DNA of 36,559 nt from an uncultured Bacteroidales bacterium. GTDB taxonomy: Bacteria > Bacteroidota > Bacteroidia > Bacteroidales > Paludibacteraceae. Shown in pieces: positions 24,611-33,269 of this stretch; positions within the stretch are counted from its first letter, which is position 1, and each line of letters begins with the position of its first letter. The notes under the pieces were generated by a model that had not been told where the DNA came from, made no database searches, and saw nothing but the letters and a program-made list of their open reading frames with translations. The translations under genes and the position numbers were made by a program. The stretch spans positions 1 to 36,559 of the forward strand of contig CADCBP010000018.1 in assembly GCA_902799705.1 (NCBI GenBank). Direction: 5' to 3'.

Positions 24611-25033
24611 TTAGTCGAACAAACGCTCAAAGAAACCTTTTTTCTTCGGACGGAGGTCCTCCATGTTTCCTTGTGGAGCAGGCTCATACGGATGTCCTGT
24701 ATGGATCATATTATAGATTACCCCCCAGTCAGGCAGTCCGCCCAAGTTACGGTCATCAATCCACAGGTCAGCCACCAGTTTGCGAGCCGTGCCATGTTCG
24801 GGTTCTTCCTCGGGATAGTTGGAATTGACTGCGTAGAACTCCAATCCTCGCTCCTTGCAGTAATCAACCGCCTCTTGTAACAACGCGCCTTCACGCACCG
24901 TCCATAGAATGATCTGATGATGGTCCTCATCCTGCAACTTCTTCAAGGTCTGGATGGCAAAAGGGATAGGTTTGCCTATTTTCGGGTACTCGTGCGTCAC
25001 GATAGTCCCGTCAAAATCACATGCTATAATCAT
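24611..25033 (-). CDS. HAD-superfamily phosphatase (BT0820-like)
   Basis: A 140-residue cytoplasmic HAD hydrolase. Motif I is ACDFDGTIV, with the nucleophile Asp and the acid/base Asp two residues on; motif II is IILWTVREG; the W-I-D-D-R-N-L-G motif IV holds the metal aspartates. There is no cap insertion, so it belongs to the small polynucleotide-kinase-phosphatase-like group found in Bacteroides. Substrate unknown. The spacer to the upstream gene consists entirely of 7-bp repeats. Confidence 0.85.
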   Translation of the reverse strand: MIIACDFDGTIVTHEYPKIGKPIPFAIQTLKKLQDEDHHQIILWTVREGALLQEAVDYCKERGLEFYAVNSNYPEEEPEHGTARKLVADLWIDDRNLGGLPDWGVIYNMIHTGHPYEPAPQGNMEDLRPKKKGFFERLFD

Positions 25034-25034
25034 A

Positions 25035-25076
25035 ATTCAGTAATCAGCAATCAGTAATCAGTTTTCAGTAATCAGG
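25035..25076. repeat. six 7-bp tandem repeats filling an intergenic spacer
   Basis: ATTCAGT, AATCAGC, AATCAGT, AATCAGT, TTTCAGT, AATCAGG without a gap, from one base past the HAD start codon to the stop codon of the next gene. Confidence 0.9.
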
Positions 25077-25511
25077 TTAGTACGTCGGTACATTGGGGTC
25101 CTCTGGTTTCATCTCCTGCTCCATTTTGCCGAGGGTCGGCTTGGAGAAATACCATGCGATAGCAGCAATAGCTGCTACCCAGAGCATGGACTGATAACAT
25201 CCGAAACCGTAATAGGCCAGGATACCAAGCGGCATTGTATTACTTGCCAGCAGGATGCGGGAAGCCGCTACTTTGAAATATTGTTTATCGGTCTTCGGCT
25301 TGAACAGTTTGACAAGATACAATCCGAGCGGAATGGTGATCAGCGCATCAAAGATGATGATGTACTGAATGAGTTGACCGTTCGCGGACAATCTGTCCAA
25401 TGGTTCGTAAAGCCCTTTCGAGAAGGCATAGTACATCGCACTCAGCACGATAAGCGCTATGACCATCTGACCATAATAAATCCAATTAAGTTTTTTAATT
25501 ACGTTTTCCAT
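25077..25511 (-). CDS. four-helix membrane protein of unknown function
   Basis: A 144-residue protein with four predicted membrane helices (about 12-30, 47-66, 81-101, 106-121) and a short acidic C-terminal tail (M-K-P-E-D-P-N-V-P-T-Y). No family is recognised with confidence. It lies between recR and the HAD gene in one direction, with 7-bp-repeat spacers on both sides, so all three are probably co-transcribed. Confidence 0.75.
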   Translation of the reverse strand: MENVIKKLNWIYYGQMVIALIVLSAMYYAFSKGLYEPLDRLSANGQLIQYIIIFDALITIPLGLYLVKLFKPKTDKQYFKVAASRILLASNTMPLGILAYYGFGCYQSMLWVAAIAAIAWYFSKPTLGKMEQEMKPEDPNVPTY

Positions 25512-25515
25512 ATTG

Positions 25516-25564
25516 ATTCAGTATTCAGTATTCAGTATTCAGTATTCAGTTTTCAGAATTCAGC
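25516..25564. repeat. seven 7-bp tandem repeats between recR and the membrane protein
   Basis: ATTCAGT five times, then TTTCAGA and ATTCAGC in perfect register. The last unit runs into the recR stop codon. Confidence 0.92.
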
Positions 25565-26174
25565 CTTTAAATTCCGTTCTGTTGACAATGGAGCGGCCGA
25601 GGGTAATCTCGTCCGTATATTCGAGTTGGTTGCCGACAGCGACTCCGCGGGCTATTTGCGAGATTCTCATGTCGATACCGGCATTCTGTATTCTCCGGTA
25701 GATATAGAAATTCGTAGTGTCACCTTCCATGGTCGTGGGCAGCGCCAGGATGATTTCGTGGATGTCCCCTTTCGCTACACGCTCGATGAGACTGTCGATT
25801 TCGATATCTTTTGGTCCTATTCCTTCCATCGGTGAGATGACCCCTCCGAGCACATGATACACGCCGGTGTACTGGCCTGTATTCTCGATGGACATGACGT
25901 CCTGCACGTTCTCCACGACACATATTATTGTGTGGTCACGCCGCGCAGAGCCGCAGATAGGGCATATCTCCGTATCGGAGATGTTATGACATTCGCGGCA
26001 GTAAACCACTTCTTTCTTCAGTCGTGTGAACGCCCCTGCAAATGCCTCTACCTGCTCATCCGACTGCCGCAACAGGTGCAACACCAGTCGCAACGCCGTC
26101 CTGCGCCCTACCCCCGGAAGCGAACTCATCTGGTTCACTGCCTGCTCTAATAATATACTGGGATATTCACTCAC
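25560..26174 (-). CDS. recR: recombination protein RecR
   Basis: A 204-residue protein of the RecFOR pathway, which helps load RecA at single-strand gaps. The helix-hairpin-helix is L-P-G-V-G-R-R-T-A; the zinc finger is [16 protein letters not shown]; the Toprim domain follows ([20 protein letters not shown]). Full length. The start overlaps the stop of the RelA/SpoT gene by 4 bp (ATGA). Confidence 0.97.
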   Translation of the reverse strand: MSEYPSILLEQAVNQMSSLPGVGRRTALRLVLHLLRQSDEQVEAFAGAFTRLKKEVVYCRECHNISDTEICPICGSARRDHTIICVVENVQDVMSIENTGQYTGVYHVLGGVISPMEGIGPKDIEIDSLIERVAKGDIHEIILALPTTMEGDTTNFYIYRRIQNAGIDMRISQIARGVAVGNQLEYTDEITLGRSIVNRTEFKG

Positions 26175-27610
26175 CTTTCCCCTTTCTTCGCCCAGCGGGC
26201 AGGAAGTACTCTATATGGATATCTTTTTCGGATGTCTTCGGCATTCGGGCAGTCACAACGGTGTATGCGGATGCCTTTGAGCACCGAGACGAAAGCGAAG
26301 ATCGGATCTCCGGGCTGCGGGTTGCAACACTTGGAGAGGTTGTAATCAACGTTCTTCACATTCATATCCACCTCGATTGCCAGGCCTTTGAGTTCGCTCT
26401 TGTCCACATACTCTGTATGCTCGCGTTGCGTAGGCGCATCTTCGGGCTCGGAGAGCACGTCGCGGAGCCGCTGTACATCCTCCTTGCCGGTGGCTACCGA
26501 CTGATACATGTCCGACACCGCCTTGTAACCCAACCGAATAGCCATCTTGGTGATGTCCCCTTCGGTATATGTTATCTTCCAGTTCTTGAATTTCCGGTCA
26601 ATGATTTCTTTGCCTTCCGCCGCCTGCTTGTACTCTACTTCCTTGAGCGCCTGACGGATCTTGTTCTTCGCCTTGGTGGACGCTACGAAATTGAGCCAGT
26701 CGGCATTCGGGTGCTGATTCGGTGACGTGAGAATGGAGACCTGGTCGCCGTTCTCCAGTTTCTGACGGATGGAGACGTTCTGGTTGCGGATAGTACCTCC
26801 TACGCAGTGCGCGCCTACCTCGCTATGGATCGAATAAGCGAAATCGAGCACCGTTGCGCCTTCCGGCAGTCTCCGTAAATCACCGGTAGGTGTGAAGACA
26901 TACACGTCTCCCTTGCGCTGTACAAGCGAACCCTTGACACCTTTGTACGACCAGTGCGCCGCGACACCTTTCTCCGCTACCTCGTCCATGCGCTTCGTGC
27001 GGATCTGCACCTCCACCCATCGTTTCTCGGGACCAAGCACCGTCGTATGCAACGACTCATAACCGTTCTCCTTCGGCACGGACAACCAGTCACGCAGACG
27101 TTTCGGGTTCGGGGGGAAGATATCGGTGATGAGTGAATAGACCTGCCAGCAGTCCGACTTCTCTTTCTCCAAAGGAGAATCAAGGATGATACGGATTGCA
27201 AAGAGGTCGTATATCTTGTCCACTCCGCAGTGCTGCGCTTGCATCTTATGGTAGATGGAGTGAATAGACTTCGGACGGCCCTTGATGGTAAAAGTGAAGC
27301 CTTCGGCTTTGAGTTTCTCCTCCAACGGCGCGATGAACGACGCGATATACGCCTCGCGTTCCGTCTTCTTCGCATTCAACTCATGCGCGATATACTTATA
27401 CGTATCGTAGTCGAGGAACTTCAACGCAAGATCTTCCATCTCCGTCTTAATCTGATACAAACCCAGACGGTGCGCCATAGGCGCATGTAATGTCTGCGTC
27501 TCTTTCGCAATGTGGCGACGGCGCTCAGAGTCACCTTCCGCGTCTAACTGGCGGAGCAGTTCAAGACGCTCATTAAGGATGTCATAAAGGACTTTATTGC
27601 TGTCTTCCAT
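26171..27610 (-). CDS. compact RelA/SpoT (p)ppGpp synthetase lacking the hydrolase domain
   Basis: A 479-residue alarmone synthetase homologue. It begins where the HD hydrolase domain of full-length Rel ends (E-R-L-E-L-L-R-Q-L, then [11 protein letters not shown]). The synthetase core is intact: [10 protein letters not shown] (111-120), Y-D-L-F-A-I-R (134-140), G-Y-E-S-L-H and V-E-V-Q-I-R-T (Glu200). The usual linker of about 50 residues after S-Y-K-G-V-K-G is absent and TGS follows directly (236-296). A zinc-finger-like domain ends the protein; the ACT domain is missing. ATG at 27610 lies about 25 bp past a good promoter, so the short form is real. Confidence 0.85.
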   Translation of the reverse strand: MEDSNKVLYDILNERLELLRQLDAEGDSERRRHIAKETQTLHAPMAHRLGLYQIKTEMEDLALKFLDYDTYKYIAHELNAKKTEREAYIASFIAPLEEKLKAEGFTFTIKGRPKSIHSIYHKMQAQHCGVDKIYDLFAIRIILDSPLEKEKSDCWQVYSLITDIFPPNPKRLRDWLSVPKENGYESLHTTVLGPEKRWVEVQIRTKRMDEVAEKGVAAHWSYKGVKGSLVQRKGDVYVFTPTGDLRRLPEGATVLDFAYSIHSEVGAHCVGGTIRNQNVSIRQKLENGDQVSILTSPNQHPNADWLNFVASTKAKNKIRQALKEVEYKQAAEGKEIIDRKFKNWKITYTEGDITKMAIRLGYKAVSDMYQSVATGKEDVQRLRDVLSEPEDAPTQREHTEYVDKSELKGLAIEVDMNVKNVDYNLSKCCNPQPGDPIFAFVSVLKGIRIHRCDCPNAEDIRKRYPYRVLPARWAKKGER

Positions 27611-27634
27611 AAGGGTCGAATCAAAAAACGTCGG

Positions 27635-27666
27635 CAAATTTAGTGAAAAATTTCTATTTATACAAA
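27635..27666 (-). promoter_or_regulatory. promoter of the RelA/SpoT-recR operon
   Basis: -7 box TAAATTTG (complement of 27635-27642), -33 TTTG (complement of 27663-27666), spacing 20 bp. Confidence 0.7.
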
Positions 27667-27690
27667 TAAACGCGATTATTTTTCACAAAA

Positions 27691-27723
27691 TTTTGCATAT
27701 ATCAAAAAAAAATAGTACTTTTG
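27691..27723 (+). promoter_or_regulatory. promoter of the conserved hypothetical-rsmD unit
   Basis: -33 TTTTG (27691-27695), -7 TACTTTTG (27716-27723), spacing 20 bp, followed by CAGCG. TTTTGCATATAT is also found at the GH13 promoter (9636). Confidence 0.7.
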
Positions 27724-27760
27724 CAGCGAAATTTTGCAAACATATTAAATTTAACCGATA

Positions 27761-28519
27761 ATGAAAGCAACAAGACTCATTGTTATTTGTGTGCTCGCAT
27801 TGTGTGCAGTGCTGATGACAGTATTCTGCGTAAAGAGCGTCACAACCCCTATTAAGTTTGAGAACACGCGCACTGAGCGTGAGGTAGCGGTGATTAAGCA
27901 CTTGGTTGATCTGCGTACTGCTGAAGTGGAGTTTCATCACCAGAACGGCCGTTTCACGGCGAACTACGACAGCCTGCTCCTATTCCTTCGCACCGCTCCG
28001 AAAAAAGAGGTGTTGAAAGAAGGTAGTTTGACCGACAAGCAGTTGGAGGCCGGTTTGACCGAGCCGAAGGCTATCAAAATCCTTAACGAGGCAAAGAAGA
28101 AAGCGCTGAAGAAGGGAAGTTTCGATACTCTGGAAGCACTCTATGCCTACATCTGGGAGAATGACGCAGACGTGATCAAGAACGGTTTAGCAGGTTTCCG
28201 CCGCGACACCATCGAGTCGAATATGCTGCAGTCGCTATACAAGGGTGAGTACGACGAGAAGAGCATTGCCGCCATCACGGAGATCCCGTACAGCGAGGGT
28301 AAGTTATTCGAGATCGAGGTTAACAATGACTATAAGACCAGTCAGGGCATCCGCGTTCCGCTGTTCGAGGCACGCGCACCGTTTGAGAGTTATTTAGGCG
28401 ACCTGAACAAGCAGGAGCTCGTGAACCTCATCGACCGCGAGCAGAAACTGGAGCACTACCCCGGACTGAAGGTAGGTGACATCTTCTCGCCGAACAACAA
28501 CGCCGGTAACTGGGAGTAA
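27761..28519 (+). CDS. conserved Bacteroidales protein with one N-terminal membrane anchor
   Basis: A 252-residue protein with an uncleaved N-terminal hydrophobic segment (residues 5-24), then a soluble domain rich in charged helices. V-D-L-R-T-A-E-V-E-F-H-H-Q-N-G-R-F right after the membrane segment resembles the start of pilin-like or minor-pseudopilin proteins, but the resemblance is slight. Function unknown. The rsmD gene follows 36 bp downstream through a 7-bp-repeat spacer. Confidence 0.75.
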   Translation: MKATRLIVICVLALCAVLMTVFCVKSVTTPIKFENTRTEREVAVIKHLVDLRTAEVEFHHQNGRFTANYDSLLLFLRTAPKKEVLKEGSLTDKQLEAGLTEPKAIKILNEAKKKALKKGSFDTLEALYAYIWENDADVIKNGLAGFRRDTIESNMLQSLYKGEYDEKSIAAITEIPYSEGKLFEIEVNNDYKTSQGIRVPLFEARAPFESYLGDLNKQELVNLIDREQKLEHYPGLKVGDIFSPNNNAGNWE

Positions 28520-28535
28520 ACGCATTGCGTTTAGT

Positions 28536-28556
28536 TGAAAGGTGAAAGGTGAAAGA
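28536..28556. repeat. three 7-bp repeats running into the rsmD start codon
   Basis: TGAAAGG, TGAAAGG, TGAAAGA; the last base is the A of the rsmD ATG. The purine-rich GAAAGG could also help ribosome binding. Confidence 0.75.
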
Positions 28557-29086
28557 TGAGAATTATCTCAGGCAAATATGGGGGGCGGCGGTTGTCGCCC
28601 CCTAAAAATATCACCGCGAGGCCCACAACGGATTTTGCGAAGGAGAGTTTGTTCAATCTCCTGAACAACCGCATGGACATGGAAGGCATCGACATGCTGG
28701 ATCTCTTTGCGGGTACCGGCGGCATCGGTATCGAATGTGTCAGCCGCGGTGCACGGGAAGTGACGGCGGTGGAGATCGCGCATGTACAGCAGAACTGGAT
28801 CATCGCCTGCTGCAAACAGCTCGGGATACGCAATCTGTCCGTCATCCGCGGCGATGTATTCAAGTTCCTGAACGCGTGCCGCACCAAGTACGACCTCATC
28901 TTCGCCGACCCGCCTTATGCCTTGGAATCCCTACCTGCTCTGCCCGATAGTATTCTCTCACAAGGAATACTTAAACCCGAAGGCTGGTTGGTGATAGAAC
29001 ACGGCAAAGACACTGACTTCACAAGCCATCCGAATCATGTAGAGACGCGTACCTACGGAAGCGTACATTTCAGTTTCTTCCAATAA
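28556..29086 (+). CDS. rsmD: 16S rRNA (guanine966-N2)-methyltransferase RsmD
   Basis: A 176-residue SAM-dependent methyltransferase that modifies the 30S subunit RNA. R-I-I-S-G-K-Y-G-G-R-R-L at the start, R-P-T-T-D-F-A-K-E-S-L-F-N, the SAM loop D-L-F-A-G-T-G-G-I-G-I-E and the catalytic A-D-P-P-Y are all diagnostic. Full length. A strong bidirectional terminator follows. Confidence 0.95.
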   Translation: MRIISGKYGGRRLSPPKNITARPTTDFAKESLFNLLNNRMDMEGIDMLDLFAGTGGIGIECVSRGAREVTAVEIAHVQQNWIIACCKQLGIRNLSVIRGDVFKFLNACRTKYDLIFADPPYALESLPALPDSILSQGILKPEGWLVIEHGKDTDFTSHPNHVETRTYGSVHFSFFQ

Positions 29087-29113
29087 AAAAAGAGGCGGGC
29101 GCCTCTTTTTTTT
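29085..29113. terminator. bidirectional terminator between rsmD and manA
   Basis: AGAGGC-GGGC-GCCTCT stem-loop with a long A-run on the left and T-run on the right; it serves the two convergent genes. Confidence 0.88.
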
Positions 29114-30107
29114 ATTCTTCCAGGTATATCTCCAGGAGTCTGCATTTTCCTTGGGGTGTGATGCGGATATCATTCAGCGTAGCCGGCACCAGCACGGCTT
29201 CTCCCGTACGCATCGTCACGGACTTATCCTCCGCCTCGCTGTCGAGCGCCTCAATCGCGCATGCTCCTTCTATGCACATGTACGCCACAAAACTATCCAA
29301 GGGCGCGTAGTCACGTTGAGCGGTCGTAGTGAGTGTCAGCAGGTTAACCGTAAAATACGGGGTCTTGCGCAAGTTCACCGCGCCGTTTTCTTTGTCATCA
29401 GGATGTGTCAGTGCGGCATCGTTGTCCGGATGGAAATCCATGACTTGGAGCGCCTTGTCGAGTTTGAGAGGACGCATCCGTCCGTCGTTTCCTACGCGGT
29501 TATAGTCATACAGACGATAGGTGACATCGCTGTTCTCCTGGATCTCCGCCACGATGGTATTGCGACGCATGGCATGCACCGTTCCGGAAGGGATATAGGC
29601 GACATCGCCTGCGCGTACCTTATATTCGCGCAGGTAGCGCGCGAGGGAACCGTCTTGAATGGCGGAATGGATCAAGGATGCATTCATCTCTTTGTTCCAC
29701 CCAAGATAGATAGACGCTTCTTCCGATGAGGGGAGTACGTACCACATCTCTGTCTTCCCGAGGCTCTGCTCGTTCTCCAGAGCGTACTCATCATCCGGAT
29801 GCACCTGTATCGAAAGGTCATCCGTGGCATCGATGAACTTGAGCAGCAAGGGGAAATGGTTACCGAACAGTTCATACACGCGTTCGCCCACCAATTCATC
29901 CATATAAACCTCCAACAAGTCCTGCAGGCTGTCTCCGGCATGCGAGCCGTTGATGACCTCTGTCGGGTATTTCTCTACGTCCGACATCACCCATGCCTCG
30001 CCTACGTTCTCATAGTCGGCGGGCACATGGTCGTACCACTGCTCAATCGTATGCCCTCCCCAAATCTTATGGAAGAGATGCGCCTTGAATTTAAAAGGGT
30101 ATAGCAT
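29112..30107 (-). CDS. manA: class I mannose-6-phosphate isomerase
   Basis: A 331-residue zinc cupin that interconverts mannose-6-phosphate and fructose-6-phosphate. Zinc-site motifs I-Q-V-H-P-D-D, K-T-E-M-W-Y-V and Y-I-P-S-G-T-V-H-A are visible, along with I-W-G-G near the N-terminus and the R-P-L-K-L-D-K-A-L-Q-V region. It lies 40 bp past galE in the same direction, in a sugar-nucleotide neighbourhood. Confidence 0.93.
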   Translation of the reverse strand: MLYPFKFKAHLFHKIWGGHTIEQWYDHVPADYENVGEAWVMSDVEKYPTEVINGSHAGDSLQDLLEVYMDELVGERVYELFGNHFPLLLKFIDATDDLSIQVHPDDEYALENEQSLGKTEMWYVLPSSEEASIYLGWNKEMNASLIHSAIQDGSLARYLREYKVRAGDVAYIPSGTVHAMRRNTIVAEIQENSDVTYRLYDYNRVGNDGRMRPLKLDKALQVMDFHPDNDAALTHPDDKENGAVNLRKTPYFTVNLLTLTTTAQRDYAPLDSFVAYMCIEGACAIEALDSEAEDKSVTMRTGEAVLVPATLNDIRITPQGKCRLLEIYLEE

Positions 30108-30117
30108 CTTTATTAGT

Positions 30118-30138
30118 TGAAAGGTGAAAGGTGAAATC
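30118..30138. repeat. 7-bp spacer repeat between manA and galE
   Basis: TGAAAGG, TGAAAGG, TGAAATC; the first two units and flanks match the rsmD spacer at 28536. Confidence 0.75.
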
Positions 30139-30147
30139 CACTCTCAT

Positions 30148-31179
30148 CTATTTAATATTTCTAATATGTTTCTCCCATTTCCATGCGGAGGCGAGCACTT
30201 CGCGAATAGGTGTGTCTGCTTTCCAGCCCAACACTTCGTTGGCTTTCTTCGGCGCAGCCCATACTTTCTCTATATCTCCTTCACGACGGCCGACGATGGT
30301 ATAAGGGATCTTCACACCCGTAGCGGCCTCGAACTCTTTGATGAGTGTTAGTACACTCAGACCTGTTCCCGTACCGAGGTTGAAGACCTCTACCTGCTCG
30401 CGATCCTTGGCATGGAGCATGCGGTCGATAGCCTTCACATGCGCCTTGGCGAGATCGACTACATAGATATAATCGCGGATACATGAGCCGTCCGGCGTGT
30501 TATAGTCATTACCGAAGACTTTCAGTTCGGGACGCAGTCCGGCAGCAGTCTGGGTAATGAAGGGCAGCAGGTTCTGCGGTACGCCGTTCGGCAGTTCTCC
30601 GATGAGTGCTGAAGGATGCGCGCCGATCGGGTTGAAATACCGCAGGATGGTTGCCTGCAGGTTCTTGTCCGCATGCGCCTCGTCGCAGATGATCTCTTCG
30701 TTGATCTGCTTGGTGTTGCCGTAAGGCGAGAGGGCTTTCTGAATAGGCGCCGTCTCGTCAACGGGCAGATGGGCTGCATCCGGTTGTCCATAGACGGTAC
30801 AGGACGAAGAGAAGACGATATTCGGCACTTGGTGCAACTTCATTACTTCGAGCAGCGTACAGAGACTGCCGAGGTTATTTCGGTAATAGAGCAGCGGTTT
30901 CTCCACTGACTCGCCTACGGCTTTGCTGGCCGCGAAATGAATCACTCCGACGACATCAGGATAAGCGCGGAAGACATTATCGAGGTCCATGAAGTTACCG
31001 CAGTCTATATTCGCAAACTCGGGTTTGCGTCCTACTATCTCGGCGATGCCGTCTAACACGTCGATGGACGAGTTGCTGAGGTTATCCACGATGGTTACGT
31101 CGTAGCCCTGTTGCATCAGTTCCACCGTTGTATGCGATCCTATATACCCGGTGCCACCGGTTACAAGTATTCTTGCCAT
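30148..31179 (-). CDS. galE: UDP-glucose 4-epimerase
   Basis: A 343-residue NAD-dependent epimerase linking UDP-glucose and UDP-galactose. The Rossmann motif is G-G-T-G-Y-I-G-S-H-T, followed by V-D-N-L-S-N-S, F-A-A-S-K-A-V-G-E-S, the catalytic S-S-S-C-T-V-Y-G and Y-G-N-T-K, and R-Y-F-N-P-I-G-A-H. Full length. It is co-directional with the nucleotidyltransferase gene upstream and manA downstream. Confidence 0.96.
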   Translation of the reverse strand: MARILVTGGTGYIGSHTTVELMQQGYDVTIVDNLSNSSIDVLDGIAEIVGRKPEFANIDCGNFMDLDNVFRAYPDVVGVIHFAASKAVGESVEKPLLYYRNNLGSLCTLLEVMKLHQVPNIVFSSSCTVYGQPDAAHLPVDETAPIQKALSPYGNTKQINEEIICDEAHADKNLQATILRYFNPIGAHPSALIGELPNGVPQNLLPFITQTAAGLRPELKVFGNDYNTPDGSCIRDYIYVVDLAKAHVKAIDRMLHAKDREQVEVFNLGTGTGLSVLTLIKEFEAATGVKIPYTIVGRREGDIEKVWAAPKKANEVLGWKADTPIREVLASAWKWEKHIRNIK

Positions 31180-31183
31180 GAGT

Positions 31184-31204
31184 ATTCAGTGTTCAGTATT
31201 CAGA
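31184..31204. repeat. 7-bp spacer repeat between galE and the nucleotidyltransferase
   Basis: ATTCAGT, GTTCAGT, ATTCAGA, the same heptamer family as 25516-25564; the last unit overlaps the stop codon of the upstream gene. Confidence 0.75.
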
Positions 31205-32099
31205 ATAATTTAGCGGGATATTCTCCCTTTGCGATGAGTTGATTGATTTTCATTACCACCTGTGGACGGTCCTCGGCGTAAGTCACTCCGAACCATTTGG
31301 ACGGGGTGTCGAGCACGCGGCAGGTTGCTTTGCCTTCTCCGATGAGCTGGTTCACAAGCGTCGGGATATAGAACTCCGACTTCAGCTCCTGTCCATGCTC
31401 GGCGAGGAAGGTGCGGAAGGCTTTCTCCGTATATTGGAAGTACTCCGGTGTGAAGCCCCACATGTTCATCGACACGGGTGTATGCGGGTCGAGCGGCGTA
31501 TCAACATCGTTCTCGGTGAAGACGATGGTGCCGTTCTTATCCTCTATCTTTGTGCGCTCCACGACATCTGTCAGCAGTCCGTCGGCATCGGTAGTGCAGA
31601 CACCGCGGCTTACTGCGCCGTTCTCGCTGAGGGTGTTGGCAACGCGGTAACCGACCATGCAGTACTTGCCTTCGGTGCCCTCGATTGAACGCAGATAGTC
31701 GGCTAAGACCTGAAAGGACTCGCGGCCGTAGAAGTCATCGGCGTTGATGACGGCAAAGGGTTCATGTATGATATCTTTCGCCATGAGCACGGCATGGTTG
31801 GTGCCCCAGGGCTTGGCGCGTTCAGGGTTGAACGTACAGCCTTCCGGCACTTTGTCTATCGCCTGGAAGCACACTTCGCAGGGCACTTTGTCTGCATATT
31901 TGGACAACACTTTCTCACGGAAGTCCGCCTCGAAATCCTTACGGATGACGAAGACAATCTTGCCGAACCCTGCGCGCAGGGCGTCAAAAACACTGTAGTC
32001 CATGATGGTCTCGCTGTTAGGGCCGAGTCCGTCAAGTTGTTTGAGTCCGCCGTACCGGCTTCCCATGCCGGCGGCTAAGATAAATAATGTTGGTTTCAT
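31200..32099 (-). CDS. sugar-phosphate nucleotidyltransferase
   Basis: A 299-residue NTP-transferase fold protein. The P-loop-like L-A-A-G-M-G-S-R-Y-G-G-L-K-Q-L is the nucleotide site, V-I-N-A-D-D-F-Y-G carries the metal-binding Asp, and W-G-T-N-H-A-V-L is typical. It resembles Bacteroides proteins annotated as nucleotidyltransferase or dTDP-glucose pyrophosphorylase; the sugar is not clear. With galE and manA it forms a small sugar-nucleotide operon. Confidence 0.85.
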   Translation of the reverse strand: MKPTLFILAAGMGSRYGGLKQLDGLGPNSETIMDYSVFDALRAGFGKIVFVIRKDFEADFREKVLSKYADKVPCEVCFQAIDKVPEGCTFNPERAKPWGTNHAVLMAKDIIHEPFAVINADDFYGRESFQVLADYLRSIEGTEGKYCMVGYRVANTLSENGAVSRGVCTTDADGLLTDVVERTKIEDKNGTIVFTENDVDTPLDPHTPVSMNMWGFTPEYFQYTEKAFRTFLAEHGQELKSEFYIPTLVNQLIGEGKATCRVLDTPSKWFGVTYAEDRPQVVMKINQLIAKGEYPAKLF

Positions 32100-32114
32100 A
32101 TCAATTGATTTATA

Positions 32115-32146
32115 ATTTCAAATTTATGATTTCAAATTTATGATTG
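32115..32146. repeat. two 14-bp (2 x 7) tandem repeats upstream of the nucleotidyltransferase
   Basis: ATTTCAAATTTATG occurs twice in a row, then ATTG. Each copy is two related heptamers. Confidence 0.8.
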
Positions 32147-32152
32147 ATTATT

Positions 32153-33262
32153 CTACTCTTCTGTTACGGCTTCCAGTTTGCCGTTGTGCTTGTAATGTTT
32201 AGCCCAGAGTCCATAGACTTCGGAGCAGTTACCGGCGGTGATGAAGGCCTGCAGTTTGCTGTCGCGCACGAAAGCCATGAGGCTGGAGAACTCGTCCTGC
32301 GTGAGCAGCACCTGTATCTCCTTGTGCGCTTCGCCGCTGTAACCGCCCTGTACATCGTACAGCGAGCAGCCGCGCAGCAGTTTCTTGATGATGAACTCGC
32401 GTATGCGCTCGTGTTCATTAGATATAATACATACGCGCTTGCGTTTGTTGAGCGAAGCTGTGAAATAGTCTATCGCCAGTCCGTTGATCCATGTGCCGAT
32501 GATGCCGATGACCACCATGCGGAAGTCGTTGATCAGGAAGGAGGTGCAGCAGATGATGATTCCTCCGATGGCGACCGAAGTGCCGATATCGAAATGGAGG
32601 TATTTATTGACAATCTTGCCGAGTATGTCGAGTCCTCCTGTGGAAGCGTTGATACGGAAGAGGAAAGCCTGGCAGGCGCTGAGTAAGAGCACAAAGCAGA
32701 TGAGGTCGAACCACACATCGGCTATTCCGAGTCCTCCGCTCATCACCGACTCGCGTACCTGCTCCAGCACTTCGCCCGAACGGCTCAGGACGTACGGGTG
32801 TCCGTGCGCATCAAGCACTGTCTGTCCCGCCTGCAGTTGAGCGAGGATGTCGGGATTGTCGATCACCTGATGCGTGAAGTTGGTATTCGGATAGATGCGG
32901 TCCCATAACTGCGTCAACGGACCAAGGATCATTGCTGTATAGACGGTTTTGGCGCCGAACTCATTACCGATCAGCAAGAAGGCCAGTAACAAGAGGAACG
33001 CATTGATACCCATCACAAGATACGAGAAGGTGTCTGCATTGCCTCCGATGAGGGTGTTGAGGACGATGGAGAGACCGGAGATAGAACCGACGATCAGATG
33101 GCTCGGCATCAGGAAATAATAGACCGCGGCAGCGCCGAGACTCATGCCGGCCGTCATCATCAGCAGTTCTTTCCAAAACTTAAGGGTACACAGCGCATGC
33201 CCGAAGGCGTTCAGCAGTTCACGCCAGTACGCTGCAGTGAAATAAATCTTAACGTGTTCCAT
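32153..33262 (-). CDS. YitT family membrane protein with DUF2179 tail
   Basis: A 369-residue membrane protein. There are about five or six membrane helices, the YitT/DUF161 segments G-S-I-S-G-L-S-I-V-L-N, A-S-T-G-G-L-D-I-L-G and G-T-S-V-A-I-G, and a C-terminal cytoplasmic DUF2179 domain (R-V-C-I-I-S-N-E-H-E-R-I-R-E-F-I, R-G-C-S-L-Y-D-V-Q-G-G-Y-S). A soluble loop of about 60 residues (near 125-185) between helices 3 and 4 is longer than usual. The transported substrate is unknown. Confidence 0.88.
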   Translation of the reverse strand: MEHVKIYFTAAYWRELLNAFGHALCTLKFWKELLMMTAGMSLGAAAVYYFLMPSHLIVGSISGLSIVLNTLIGGNADTFSYLVMGINAFLLLLAFLLIGNEFGAKTVYTAMILGPLTQLWDRIYPNTNFTHQVIDNPDILAQLQAGQTVLDAHGHPYVLSRSGEVLEQVRESVMSGGLGIADVWFDLICFVLLLSACQAFLFRINASTGGLDILGKIVNKYLHFDIGTSVAIGGIIICCTSFLINDFRMVVIGIIGTWINGLAIDYFTASLNKRKRVCIISNEHERIREFIIKKLLRGCSLYDVQGGYSGEAHKEIQVLLTQDEFSSLMAFVRDSKLQAFITAGNCSEVYGLWAKHYKHNGKLEAVTEE

Positions 33263-33269
33263 GGTGTTG

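Noticed and set aside
25516-25564. CRISPR-like array
   Set aside because: The units are contiguous 7-mers without spacers, far too short for CRISPR repeats, and no cas gene is present.
26171-27637. RelA/SpoT as a truncated pseudogene
   Set aside because: The frame is open throughout, a good promoter lies directly before the ATG at 27610, and recR is coupled by a 4-bp overlap.
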